Source: Notospermus geniculatus (Eukaryota; Nemertea; Pilidiophora; Heteronemertea; Lineidae). From it: a stretch of 64,000 nt of DNA. The stretch spans positions 291,735 through 355,734 of the forward strand of contig NMRB01000072.1 in assembly GCA_002633025.1 (NCBI GenBank), given 5' to 3'. Made by a program: the position numbers and the translations under genes. Numbering within the stretch: the first letter of the stretch is position 1; every line of letters begins with the position of its first letter. Of the stretch, positions 24,987 through 36,900 are shown one piece after another. Below the pieces are notes generated by a model. That model did not search any database. It was not told the origin of the DNA and was given only the letters and a program-made list of their open reading frames with translations.

Positions 24987-27900
24987 GTGAGATTGTCCAG
25001 AACCCGAAGAGGGTGGGACGACGGTCGGGTCATGATGAAAATCGTCTTCCATCAGTGCAAAAATTCCAGGGAGGAATCCAAAACTGAAGAGTGCTTCTTC
25101 ACAGAATACACATATTCATGTCGATTTCAATAAAAATATTTCTAAATTCGGAAGTGAAGAACCAGAGGCATCCACCCCAGGTTACCCCACAATCATCCAT
25201 TGTCTGTCATCGTGATGACTACCTCTCCGTATTATGTCGAATTACTGTTGATCTGAATTTTCCTGTTCCTGCTGTGTTTGCAGATCTCAAAACGGGTAGT
25301 TTTCTTGAAGTCGATGAGAGAAAGTGTGACGGTTTATGCGAAGCGCGGCACAACTGCTGCGATAGACATGCGTCTTGTCGTTGTGGGACGCACACGGGAC
25401 ATTATGAATGCATGTGTGATGTTGGCTACCAGGGTGCGGGCGTAGCAGGACAGTGTCATCGTAAGCACCATAAAAAGCAACACTGCTGCTCTTACTCTTG
25501 TTCATAACTGCATGCTACGGTAATTCTCAGAATCACCATCACTGCAACGGTTTCTATTTCTTCACCGTCAACGACCAAATCAAAATGATAAAAACCCAGA
25601 GGGGTGTAACCAGGTTACTGATGGGTGAGTTCCTTCGACATTTCAGCCTGCCCAGAAAACACCTACCGGAATGATACGTCCATAGAGGAGTGCGAAAAAT
25701 GTCCTGATCGCCACCATGTTGCCCCTCCTGGCAGTTCGTCAGTTCACAATTGCACCTGTAAGACAGGGTTCATCACCCATGCAGACGGATCGTGTTCAAG
25801 TAAGTATATATAGCTACAGTCTTCGCAAAGATTGCTTCTGCTGATCGCAGATCGGAACCAATATTTGCAAATTCTCCGTTCCCTCAATGGCCAGAACAGG
25901 TAGGTTCGAGAAGCCTCCGCAAAAAATATGATGAGGTATTACAAGTACTAGTGACGTACTCTTGATAATTTTCCCAATTCCCTTCCAGCACTCCGATGCC
26001 CGGAATTGAAATCCCCGCAAAACGGTTACTTCGTGAAGGGCAGTTGCGAGACGGCGTTCAACGCCGCCTGTGGAGTCAGATGCCGCCCGGGATACCAACT
26101 CCTCGGGAGCAGCCTAAGGCTATGCCGGTTAGATGGGACATGGTCGGGCTCGGACGCGAAATGTCAAGGTAAGGATGCAAAAAATCAATTTCAACAACCC
26201 ACTGACAAATCTAGAACGCAATGTTCTCATATCTCAGTTAGCAGCAAGAGCTGCCACCGACGCTTGAGTGATTGAAAGGGAATAAGCAGTAATTTCATGA
26301 CCGTACTGGCCTAACAGGCTCCAATAAATTAATTATGCCCTGGATGGTCTCATAATTATGCCTTTAAATGTAATTGCCTGTTACCATGAGGCGCACCTAC
26401 AGCAAGGTTAACTTGATGACATGACGGATATCTTCTGCACCAACCTTCAGAAGAGGGTTTCGAATTGCATAGTATAATTGGCATCAGGGATTTTCTCATG
26501 TTGTACTGAAAGTATCTGGTTACAAATGATCCCAAGACAAAACCTTGCCTTCAAGGATAAGTACTAAATTCGACCTGAGGAAGATGAGTACAAAAATGCA
26601 ACCGCACCGGTCCAAACAATGGAGGTGTCTTGTTGCTCTGTAACTCAAGCTTTTTGCACTGAGCCGCTCGGTGTCAGTCATTCTATACTTGATGATGAGA
26701 CCAACACATGGTATTCTATTACAGTTCGCAAGACACCGTTTAATAACTGATGACTTTATGTTCTATTGTTTCTCGGAACGTCCATTTTACCGCATCACTG
26801 TTCCTGAGGATCATCTCTTGAGTCCTTAAATGGACCATCGAAGCCACGAATGGCGGACGAACCGGAATATGAAAATGCAGTGAACAGATTCTCAGCAGCT
26901 GAAAGATCGAGGAAGACTGCATTTATTGTGTTCGTCATCGAGAGTATTTGTTGATGCGACAGAACAAAAATAGATAAAGACTTTATCTATTTTTAACCAG
27001 AATTAATTCATGTTATAGTGATTTGAGGATGTAGGGAACCGTGGAGCATTTTGTGCTCAGGAAACGTGGAGTGCTGTTCTCGGAAATTAAACATATTTCA
27101 GGACCTACTGTCCCCTTTAGTACCTATTCTAGTCCGAATAATGTAATCGTCACAGTGTAAGTGGAATCTCCGCTTTGTTATTAAGTCACCGCACATACCT
27201 CTCCGCACGAAGTGTTCCAACAAACATTGCCGCAAGTACAGAATGTCCTCTCTCGCTAGACCATCGGACAGCCCCTCCACAGGCATTCCCTCTCTGACCA
27301 ACAACGAATCTTACGTCGATCCCGCGTGCGTCAGATACGAAAGATCCCGGTTACTTACATTTGGAGACCAACTGAGCTTCATGGTACAGGTCCATTTACT
27401 GCTCTTCGTAACAATAACCGGTCTCATTGGAAACACGCTGTCATTTCTTGCCTTGGGACTGGAACTGAAGAAATCATCCACGTCTGTTATTCTGCGTGCA
27501 CTGGCCGTCGCCGACAATGCAGTGCTTCTGATCTACTCTCTTCACTTTGCTTTGCCTGTACTCCACAGGTACACCGGTCACATCAAACAATACTACCAAT
27601 TCTTTCAGTATGTGCGAAGATATACTTTTGCTTTAACGTCAGTCTTCAAATTTTTCTCCATATGTCTCATAGTGCTGGTGACGGCCGAGCGTTATATTGC
27701 AATATGCATGCCACTGAAGGCACAGTCCATTTGCACTGTGAGAAATGCCATCACGGCCATTCTGTGTTCATTGATGGTTACCATTGCCCTAAAGACCCCA
27801 CTCGCTTTTATCATGGAAGTCATACATATCACTGACCCATGCACTGGTACGGTGAAACCATTCGCAAGAGCAAGTAGTTTTTACATCGATAATCCAATAT

Positions 27901-30900
27901 CAGTTAGATTGGTATATCTCAACCAATTACCTATTTACACTGACTGCATCATTCCATTCGTTGCTATAATTATTATGAATTATAAACTGGTGAAGGCTTT
28001 GGGTTCCAGAGAGGCTGGCACTGGTCATGATAAAAGAGAAAAGCAGACCAAAACGTTGACACGGAGAGTGGTAGCAATTGCCATTTTGTTCATTTTGTTA
28101 GAATCTCCACAACAACTTTGTGCCATCGTCAACTTACCACGACAATTCATCGAATATAGTCGAAAAATGAGTGAAACCATGGACTATTTAATTGTCTGTG
28201 CCATGGTCATCTCCTCTTTAAACTCTTTCATTAACTTCTATGTCTACTGCCTAACGGGAAAAGGGTTCAGGAGAGCCTTGTTTCAACTGTTCGGATGTTG
28301 AACAAAGCGCGAGACACAGTCAACATCAGTGTCTTACCATTCCTAGTCAAGTGTCCTCAAGAGTGCCATCCGGGAGATTTGTCAGTCGTCAACTTTATTC
28401 ACCATTGGACAAACCAAAACATGCACTTCGTTTTAACTAGAATCAAGTCATCTACACACAAACAAAAAATAATGTACAGGTCTCCTGCTTCTAGTTATAT
28501 TGAGATGAGCATGAAAAGCAGCAGCAGTAGTGGTTCATAAGAACACCGAATCGAACCCCAGCAGTACGGAGCACAGCGAATGTCATATTTCTGGCGAGTT
28601 TTGCGTGGTTGCGTTGCTAAGGGAACTCGTGGAAACTGTGGATACGGGTAACCTTGATATTGCAAGGTCTCGCGTGGTTCCCTTAACGAGGCAGCCATTG
28701 GTGAGACAGCACTTCGAACATGAAGTCGAACATTGATAAGACGAGGAAGCCTGCTGGGCCTGTAAACAGAGGAACAACGCTCTGCTACGACCTGACCATC
28801 GACTACGCTCCGCTACCAGTCATGCCAGTGGGACCATCGGCTACACTCTGCTACCACTTGACCATTGACTATGCTCCACTACCAGTTGACCATCGATACG
28901 CTCTGCTACCACTTGACCATTGACTATGCTCCACTACCACTTGACCATCGACTACGCTCCGCTACCATTGATCGTAGATAAAATTGAGATACATGTAGGC
29001 CTACACATGTACTATAGTTTATTATGCACGCACGCCATATGATAGAATTGCACATACTTTTGCAGTGAAGAAATGCCCGAGACTTCGAATACCGGACAAA
29101 GGTTCCATGTTATGTACACGCGACGACAACTCCTTCCAAACTAAGTGTCATTTCACCTGTAACACCGGTTTCTCCCTCCTTGGGTCGAGTACCAGAACCT
29201 GTATGGCCATCGCTTATTGGGATGGCATCGGTGCAAGATGCAAAGGTAGGGAACAGTTCAAATTCAATGCCGGAAAGAAACATGCATCGTTTTGGGAATA
29301 CAATATTGGACAATAGCAGACGATCCTCCTACAAAATATGTTTAATATGCTTCTTACTGATCCCTTACGGTACTCTCACTCACTGTTATATTCTCGCCCC
29401 TTCCATGCAGAGACAAAACAGACTTCTAAGACTTGTGAAACAATCACCGATATTGCATCCAAAAGTTATCATCATTGTCCAAGAAATGCTCTCTCAGATA
29501 ATTACGATAAAAACCACCTGCATGTATTTTGCAGAAGTGAAGTGTCGCCCCTTGGACACGGTAAAGGATGGATCTGTCTTCCCCGACGTCTGCACGGAAG
29601 ATCGACCAAAGTATGGAACAACATGCCATTACAACTGCCAAAAGGGATATAAGCTTGTTGGGCCGTTGAGTCGCTCCTGCCTCAGTGATGGCCAATGGTC
29701 ATATGAAGACCAGAACAGCGTCTGCAATGGTAGGGTTTACTCGTTTGATCATCGCCTGGTTACTATACCATGGAAGCATCAGGTCCGGTCAGTGAGAAAT
29801 GGCTTTGTGCTGGGTAGAAACTAGAACAGCTCCTGTCTTAGAGTAAAATTTATACAACGTGATCGAAGGTGTTCATGAACGACGTTTCCAAAGACAAAGT
29901 CCGCTTCCCAGTCTTTCTTGGGTGGCAGCAACTGCTACGCACACGCCCACCTAGGGAGTATGCCGGGTCGTGCCTCCATCCAGCAGCACAAAGACTCCGG
30001 AATCTTGTGGTACAGTACAAGCACTTCTCTTTTTTAGATGTAATGGCACCAACAATCACATGTCCAAGAGGCATCACTGCAGTCGCTGACAAAGGAGAAA
30101 GTACAAGAGAAGTTGACTGGGAGATCCCTGAGGCTGAGGATAACTCCAACCAAGCACCATCAGTGCGTGTCATTCCTGCTGTCTTGCCTCCAAGAAAGTT
30201 CCCAATCGGAACCACTGAGATCAAGTACATCGCTGAAGACGCGAGTCAGAATCAGGCTTTCTGTGTGTTCTCTATAGCCGTCCGAGGTACGTTGATAGGA
30301 AAAATCTGCAGCGACAACTTTCGATTCGAGCCACCTTGAAATGTCAAGTCCGACGGTCGCGTCGCTTTGGGGCTACGCTCCATTCAGAGGCATAGCGATG
30401 GTTCAAGATGCTTCCAGCTGCTGATGACGAAGAAGACTTCGTGCCAACGGCTAGGTGCTTTCCGAGGTTGTAAAATGCATGCTGTCCATCAATCTCTTGG
30501 CAGTTGACTGAGGGTGGAGAAAGTTCTAGTTGGTCTTTTGCTCCCATCATGATCAATCACCATGCAGCCTCCCTTGCTGGAGGTGGTAAGGGTATGGGTC
30601 ACTCTAGACTCTTAGTAATAGTTCATGTTCCCTTACCAGACACAGAACCCCCACGAGTTGACAGCTGCATCTCCCCAGACCCTATAATCGTCAAGGAGGC
30701 TATGGCGAAGGTAACGTGGGAGAAGCCGATATTCTCAGACAACTCTGGTGATGATCTTTCCATCAATGGCACACATGAGCCTGGTGACCTGTTTCCTCAG
30801 GGAGTCACAGAGGTAGTATACACGGTGGTTGATCCAAGTGGCAACAACAACACATGCATCATCAAGTTGGACATAAGAGGTATTAAGTTGCGAATCCATG

Positions 30901-33900
30901 ATTAAGTCCTTTTTTTAACAATCGGGGTGTTCCTTAAAAAAAACTAATCCTCATCGTTTCATCTCCAATTTCCCACAGAACATTCTTGCTCCATACCACC
31001 AGCACCCATCCACGGCAACGTTGCTTGTACGTCCAATGCTGATGGGGCTGTCTGCTCTATCTCCTGCAAGAACGGCTTCGATTTCGCTTTTCCACCAAAG
31101 GAAAACTACAAATGTACCAACGATGGCCAGTGGAAACCAAGTATACCCTTCCCTGATTGTTCACGTAAGTCGTACAAGATGTTTGTCTCAGCGTCGTCCA
31201 TCGGTACAACTTCGACTCCTTTAGCGGATCTTCTCCGATTCGAGTTGCTTCAACTACTCATTGCAAGAACCACACAACTTACAAGAACAAGCACTTACAA
31301 TATAGAAATTTGCGAGTTCGTTGCCAAGTTTAAAAAGACTTGCTGTTGATGGCAAGGCGTGCAACGTTCGTTCTTATACTTCCAGCCGTCAGGTCTCCCA
31401 ACGATGTGACCCAACCAACCAAAGTCATTTTCAGCACTGAGAAGTCCTGTCAGGAGAGGCTGGTGATCGCGAGAGCCGCTGCCGGTTTCCAAAGGCAAAT
31501 ATCAAACATGGTAAAGGGATTTTTCATTTGCTCAGCACGTGACTTTCAAACCCTGTGAACCAAGACGAGGAGGGAGAGTGGTGGACTCCTGGATTCGGAA
31601 GTCTTTCTCTAATAGTGGATACTAATGGTCAGAAAAGTTGTTGTATTAATAAATAATGATTTTCACTGCTGCTGCTTCAACTAATGTCCTTTTTCATTTC
31701 TTTCTTGCCTGTCTGCTAAGGTGGCTGAGGCTTGTGGTGATAATGTTGTGTGTACCGTCGCCGACTTTGCGACTAACTGTGAGGAATCAAAAGCCGGTAC
31801 GTACATGTATATAGTATCCAACCACGGGTTGTACTGCCAACATAAGGGCTTTGTTTGCCAGTGGAGGAACCAATCATAGAGAGTGTGAATGAATGAACGT
31901 GCTTGCTATTGAGATATTAGGTGAAAGCGCCCTTCCTCGTTGTGAGACCAAAAGGGGATATCCTTCACCTCTCCGTCAAGAGTTTTACAAAGTACACATA
32001 CCGGCACATGTATATGAGGTGTGTCAAATGATGACATCATTTTCTTCCAGAAAACAACTTCCTGAGTGGGTTGCCACCTGCCAGGCAGAAGCGAGATGTT
32101 GCGAATGCCGAACCAAACCAGCAAAAAGGGACGTCCATGTCAACCAATGCTACAATACTTCAATTGGATTTCAAAATACTAGGTAACCATGAAGATAACG
32201 CTGGGTGAAAACGAGTGTTAAATCTGCCAATGTTCCCACGTACCATCCAAACTTGTTTCATTTGTGCCATTTGGTTTCATTCCTGAGATGGTAAGACACA
32301 CAAGCTACGCTGATAAAGACACGACTTCGTCGGGCACGTTTGTGCAAAGAAGTACTTCATTGTTTTCTCTTCATATCAAGGGACACTGTTCACTGATACC
32401 GCCGACAAGCCGAAAGAGGAAATACTCCTAGATGCCATGGGTAGTGTCAAAGATATTCTGAAGAAACAAGCCAAGCAGAACAAACTGGACCAGGCGGTTG
32501 GAGGGGAAAAAGTATTGAAGTTGGAAGACATAAATTTCTTCCCAAAGAACCCAGTATTTCTGTGTACAGCAGGGAGCGTAGTGAAAAACAATGCCTGTCG
32601 TGAGTGTTGTCACGCTCCCTCGCTGGAGTTGCTCCCTCGACAGAACCACTATTCCCTCGTGAGAATTCCCTCGATGGAATCGACTCANATCAAACATGGT
32701 AAAGGGATTTTTCATTTGCTCAGCACGTGACTTTCAAACCCTGTATACCAAGACGAGGAGGGAGAGTGTTGGACTCCTGTATTCGGAAGTCTTTCACTAA
32801 TAGTGGATACTGATGGTCAGAAGAGTTATTGTATTAATAAATAATGCTTTTCACTGCTGCTTCAGCTAATGTCCTTTTTCCTTTTTTTCTCGTCTGTCTG
32901 CTAAGGTGGCTGAGGCTTGTGGTGATAATGTTGTGTGTACCGTCGCCGACTTTGCGACTAACTGTGAGGAATCAAAAGCCGGTACGTACTTAGTATCCAA
33001 CCACGGGTTCTACTGCCAACATAAGAGCTTCGTTTGCAAGTGAAGGAACCAATCATAGAGAGTGCGAATGACAGCGTTGTCACCATTGAAGATGCTTGCT
33101 TGTTGAGATAGTAGGTGAATGTGCCCTTCCTCGTTAGTGAGACCAAAAGGGGATATCCTTCACCTCTCCGTCAAGAGTTTTACAAAGTACATATACATGA
33201 CATCATTTTCTTCCAGAAAACAACTTCCTGAGTGGCTTGCCACCTGCCAGGCAGAAGCGAGATGTTGCGAATGCCGAACCAAACCAGCAAAAAGGGACAT
33301 CCATGTCAACCAATGCTACAATACTTCAATTGGATTTCAAAATACTAGGTAACCATGAAGATAGCGCTGGGTGAAAACGAGTGTTAAATCTGCCAATGTT
33401 CCCACGTACCATCCAAACTTGTTTCATTTGTGCCATTTGGTTTCATTCCTGAGATGGTAAGACACACAAGCTACGCTGATAAAGACACGACTTCGTCTGG
33501 CACGTTTGTGCAAAGAAGTATTTCATTGTTTTCTCTTGATATCAAGGGACACTGTTCACTGATACCGCCGACAAGCCGAAAGAGGAAATACTCCTAGATG
33601 CCATGGAAAGTGTCAAAGACATTCTGAAGAAACAAGCCAAGCAGAACAAACTGGACCAGGCGGTTGGAGGGGAAAAAGTATTGAAGTTGGAAGACATAAA
33701 TTTCTTCCCAAAGAACCCAGTATTTCTGTGTACAGCAGGGAGTGTAGTGAAAAACAATGCCTGTCGTGAGTGTTGATGCCTCAGTATTTTACCCTTTTGT
33801 CTTAAAGGTACTAGTATCTCCCTGTTTGGGGTGCCACAAACACGGCTGGTGATCCACGGTTGTGTTGTGTCTCGGGCGTTTGTCGGTTGGAAGGGTTCCC

Positions 33901-36900
33901 AGAAACCACCTTGAGATCCACTTTCTACATTCGGCTTCTTGGAATCACTTTTCCTCCCAGCCCTCTTTCTCCAGAGGAAGGCCCTTTGAGGAAGTCATTC
34001 CATCTGACCCTACTCTGCTTCTGAGACATGTGACGTTCACTTTCAGTCAAATGTCCTGTCGGAACTATCTTCAACGTTATTAGTGAGACATGCAAGAGCT
34101 GTGACAAGGGAAGTTACCAGCCTCTGGAAGGTCAGTTATCATGTCTCGTGTGTCCAGATAACAGGACAACATCACGAAATAACTCCAAGAGCGTTGGTGA
34201 ATGCAAAGGTAGGATTTCTTTACTTCACTAGCAAAGACATCTGCAGGCTCCAGTGCCAGAGGATGGAGAAATATGTAGGCAATCAAAATGAAAACGAACA
34301 CCAGAAGTACATGTAGGCTGCAGCAGTGGGAATGTCGTCATCTGGACTGAAGTTATGTGGTATCGTTTCAGCGGCAGTTGGTTGATGATAATGTCGTCAT
34401 CATTTAAATTCTACTTCGATACGGTAATTCGTCATAGCACAGTTTTTTAAGCTCTGATCTCCTCTGCAGCCCAGTGTCTGCCTGGCACCTACTCCAATGA
34501 TGGACTAGAGATGTGTAGGAGTTGTGAAATAGGCCATTACCAACCTGACTATGCCAAGACGAGTTGTATGCCCTGTCCGAATGGTATGACTACCTGGAGA
34601 AGAGGAACAAGAAAAAGGGAAGAATGTGGTGGTAAGCTTGCTAGCTCGTTCCATCATCGATTACAGAATTCTGGCCATCCTTTAGTTACTGTCCAATGTG
34701 GAATTTGTGATTGGTGTACTGTGTTATCAAAGATAGTGGAAGTCTATTTCCTTTTCCCTTCAGTCACGTGCCCAGCTGGCTTCGTCTCTCGGACAGGTCT
34801 GGAACCATGCTTTCCCTGCCCAAGAGGATACTTTCAGCCACAGCAGGGAAAGTCATCTTGTTTTCGTTGCCCAGAGAAAACACCAACCCTTGATGCAGGC
34901 TCGACGTCTGTGGACGACTGTCAAGGTAACCAATCGTTCTTTTCGCCATCAATTCAATTGAAAGATTCAGTTAATAGGTCGAATTCTGACATGGATTGGA
35001 ATGGTTGAGGTGTTTAGGAGGTTGTTATCGCTTTGAACTCACTTCCTTGGTTGGTTTAGTTGAAAGAATAGTTAAGGTAGCCCTGCTTAGCAGAGCGGAG
35101 TGTAAAGATGGCTCCAAGTTGAAACCTTCTTTCCTTAGGCCTTGGAGAATCTGACAGACAGAACAGCCTTTCTGCCCAGTTGCGTATCAACGACTGTTTT
35201 GCCGATCCCTGTATGAATGGTGGACGATGTCAAGGACTAACTGTGGGTTACACCTGCGAATGCCCTGCGGGATATTCAGGTTGGTAGCACGAACTTCAGA
35301 CTGGCTTCTTCTGCAAGTGTTAAACAGTGAACAATTATTCGTCGTTTGGTATTGATCATCTTTCTCTGCCTTGGTACGGCTCACGGAGAGAACCTCTGGA
35401 TCTGAAAGTCAGCGAATCGATGGCCTTTGTTTGCAGTCAGGTAATTGTCAAGGAACACTGCCATGTTGATACAGTGTTCCACTCAGAGAGAATCCTGGGT
35501 ATCCAGATCAGGTCAGTATCATCAATTTCGTCAACTTGTCTGACTTAATTTTTCAGGACTGAACTGTGAGGCAGAGATCGACGAATGCGCTGCAGCACCA
35601 TGTCACAATAATGCTACTTGCACCGACTTCCTGAACAGATTCGAGTGTACATGCGAAGCAGGGTTTAATGGTAGGAATTGATAAACGGCTTTCAGCGTCC
35701 TAAAGGGCCGGTTGGCTCCTGGTTCTTTCCTGGCGGTGAAGCCAAGGAGGGAGTGGAAAAGGGGTGGGGACGTCCCATCGGGTTGTACTGGAGTGAACAG
35801 TGGTGCATGCTATTGGGAATGGGATGGATTTTTATGAGCAGAAGTTTTAAACTCCAAGTTCCAGGACATAGCATCCTCGTCAAAAGGTTACCCACTCGAA
35901 ACTTCCAGAAGAATGTCCACCAACAGGATCATCGTTCTTGACCGCATCCAAACTACCCATTCTCGTCTTCAGGGACCTTATGCCAACTTGACATCGATGA
36001 GTGCAAATCCTCTCCATGCCAGAATGGTGCAGCTTGCTTGGATGGTATCAATGGATACAGCTGCCGATGCTTGCCAGGATATACCGGTCTGTACACAGGC
36101 GCTCCCAGTTATAGTCAATCTTTTTCTGCTGAGTTTGGCAATGCCAACTGACTGATTAGGACTTCCTGGCCTACTAGGGTTCCACTTACTTGGGGCACCT
36201 GACGTTCAAATCTTGAAGGGATTCAGGCCATCATCCTTTGATACAATTCCTTAGCTTCTAATCGGGATACTGCAAAACGATTGACCATGAAACACATTCT
36301 GAGGGTGGTTGCACTCTAGACAAATACGAATGAGGATTAGCAACGGAGTTATCTTCAGGATGAACCATGAACCTGAGACTTGCTCACTGCCATGACTGCT
36401 TTTACAAATCCTCTCCACATGGAGGAAAGTCAATGTAGCCTGTAAATTTCTTATTTGAGTATATATATCATTTTCTTTACGAAGTTAGGTGGAGATTGTG
36501 AACAGAACATAGATGACTGCGTATCCAATGGCTGCCAGAACAATGCTACGTGTGTGGATGGCGTCCTGGGATACAACTGTTCCTGTCCACACGGCTTTCG
36601 GGGAATCCTATGTGAGGAAGACATTGACGAGTGTGAACGTTCACCGTGTCTCAATGGGGCTACGTGCCGGGATGAAGTCAATGGGTTCAGGTTGGTTCCT
36701 TTTTCGTGAAGTACATCGGACTGCACAAAGCAACTGTGGGACATATTCCGGCCTCCTTTCCATGCCCATCAGACCTGTTTTGTGATGTCTTGGTTGTGGC
36801 GTTGATCAGGTGGCGAGCTACTGATTCACTCTCGAAGACCCCGTGTAACTCTAAAGGCGTTATCTCTCTCCCTTTTAGATGCGATTGTCCACCTGGTTTT

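Noticed and set aside
27326-27835. 169-codon ORF inside the GPCR
   Set aside because: Out of frame with the seven-transmembrane protein; composition is that of a shadow frame.
28720-28923. ORF with repeated LTIDYAPLP
   Set aside because: It is translation of a minisatellite without start or splice context.
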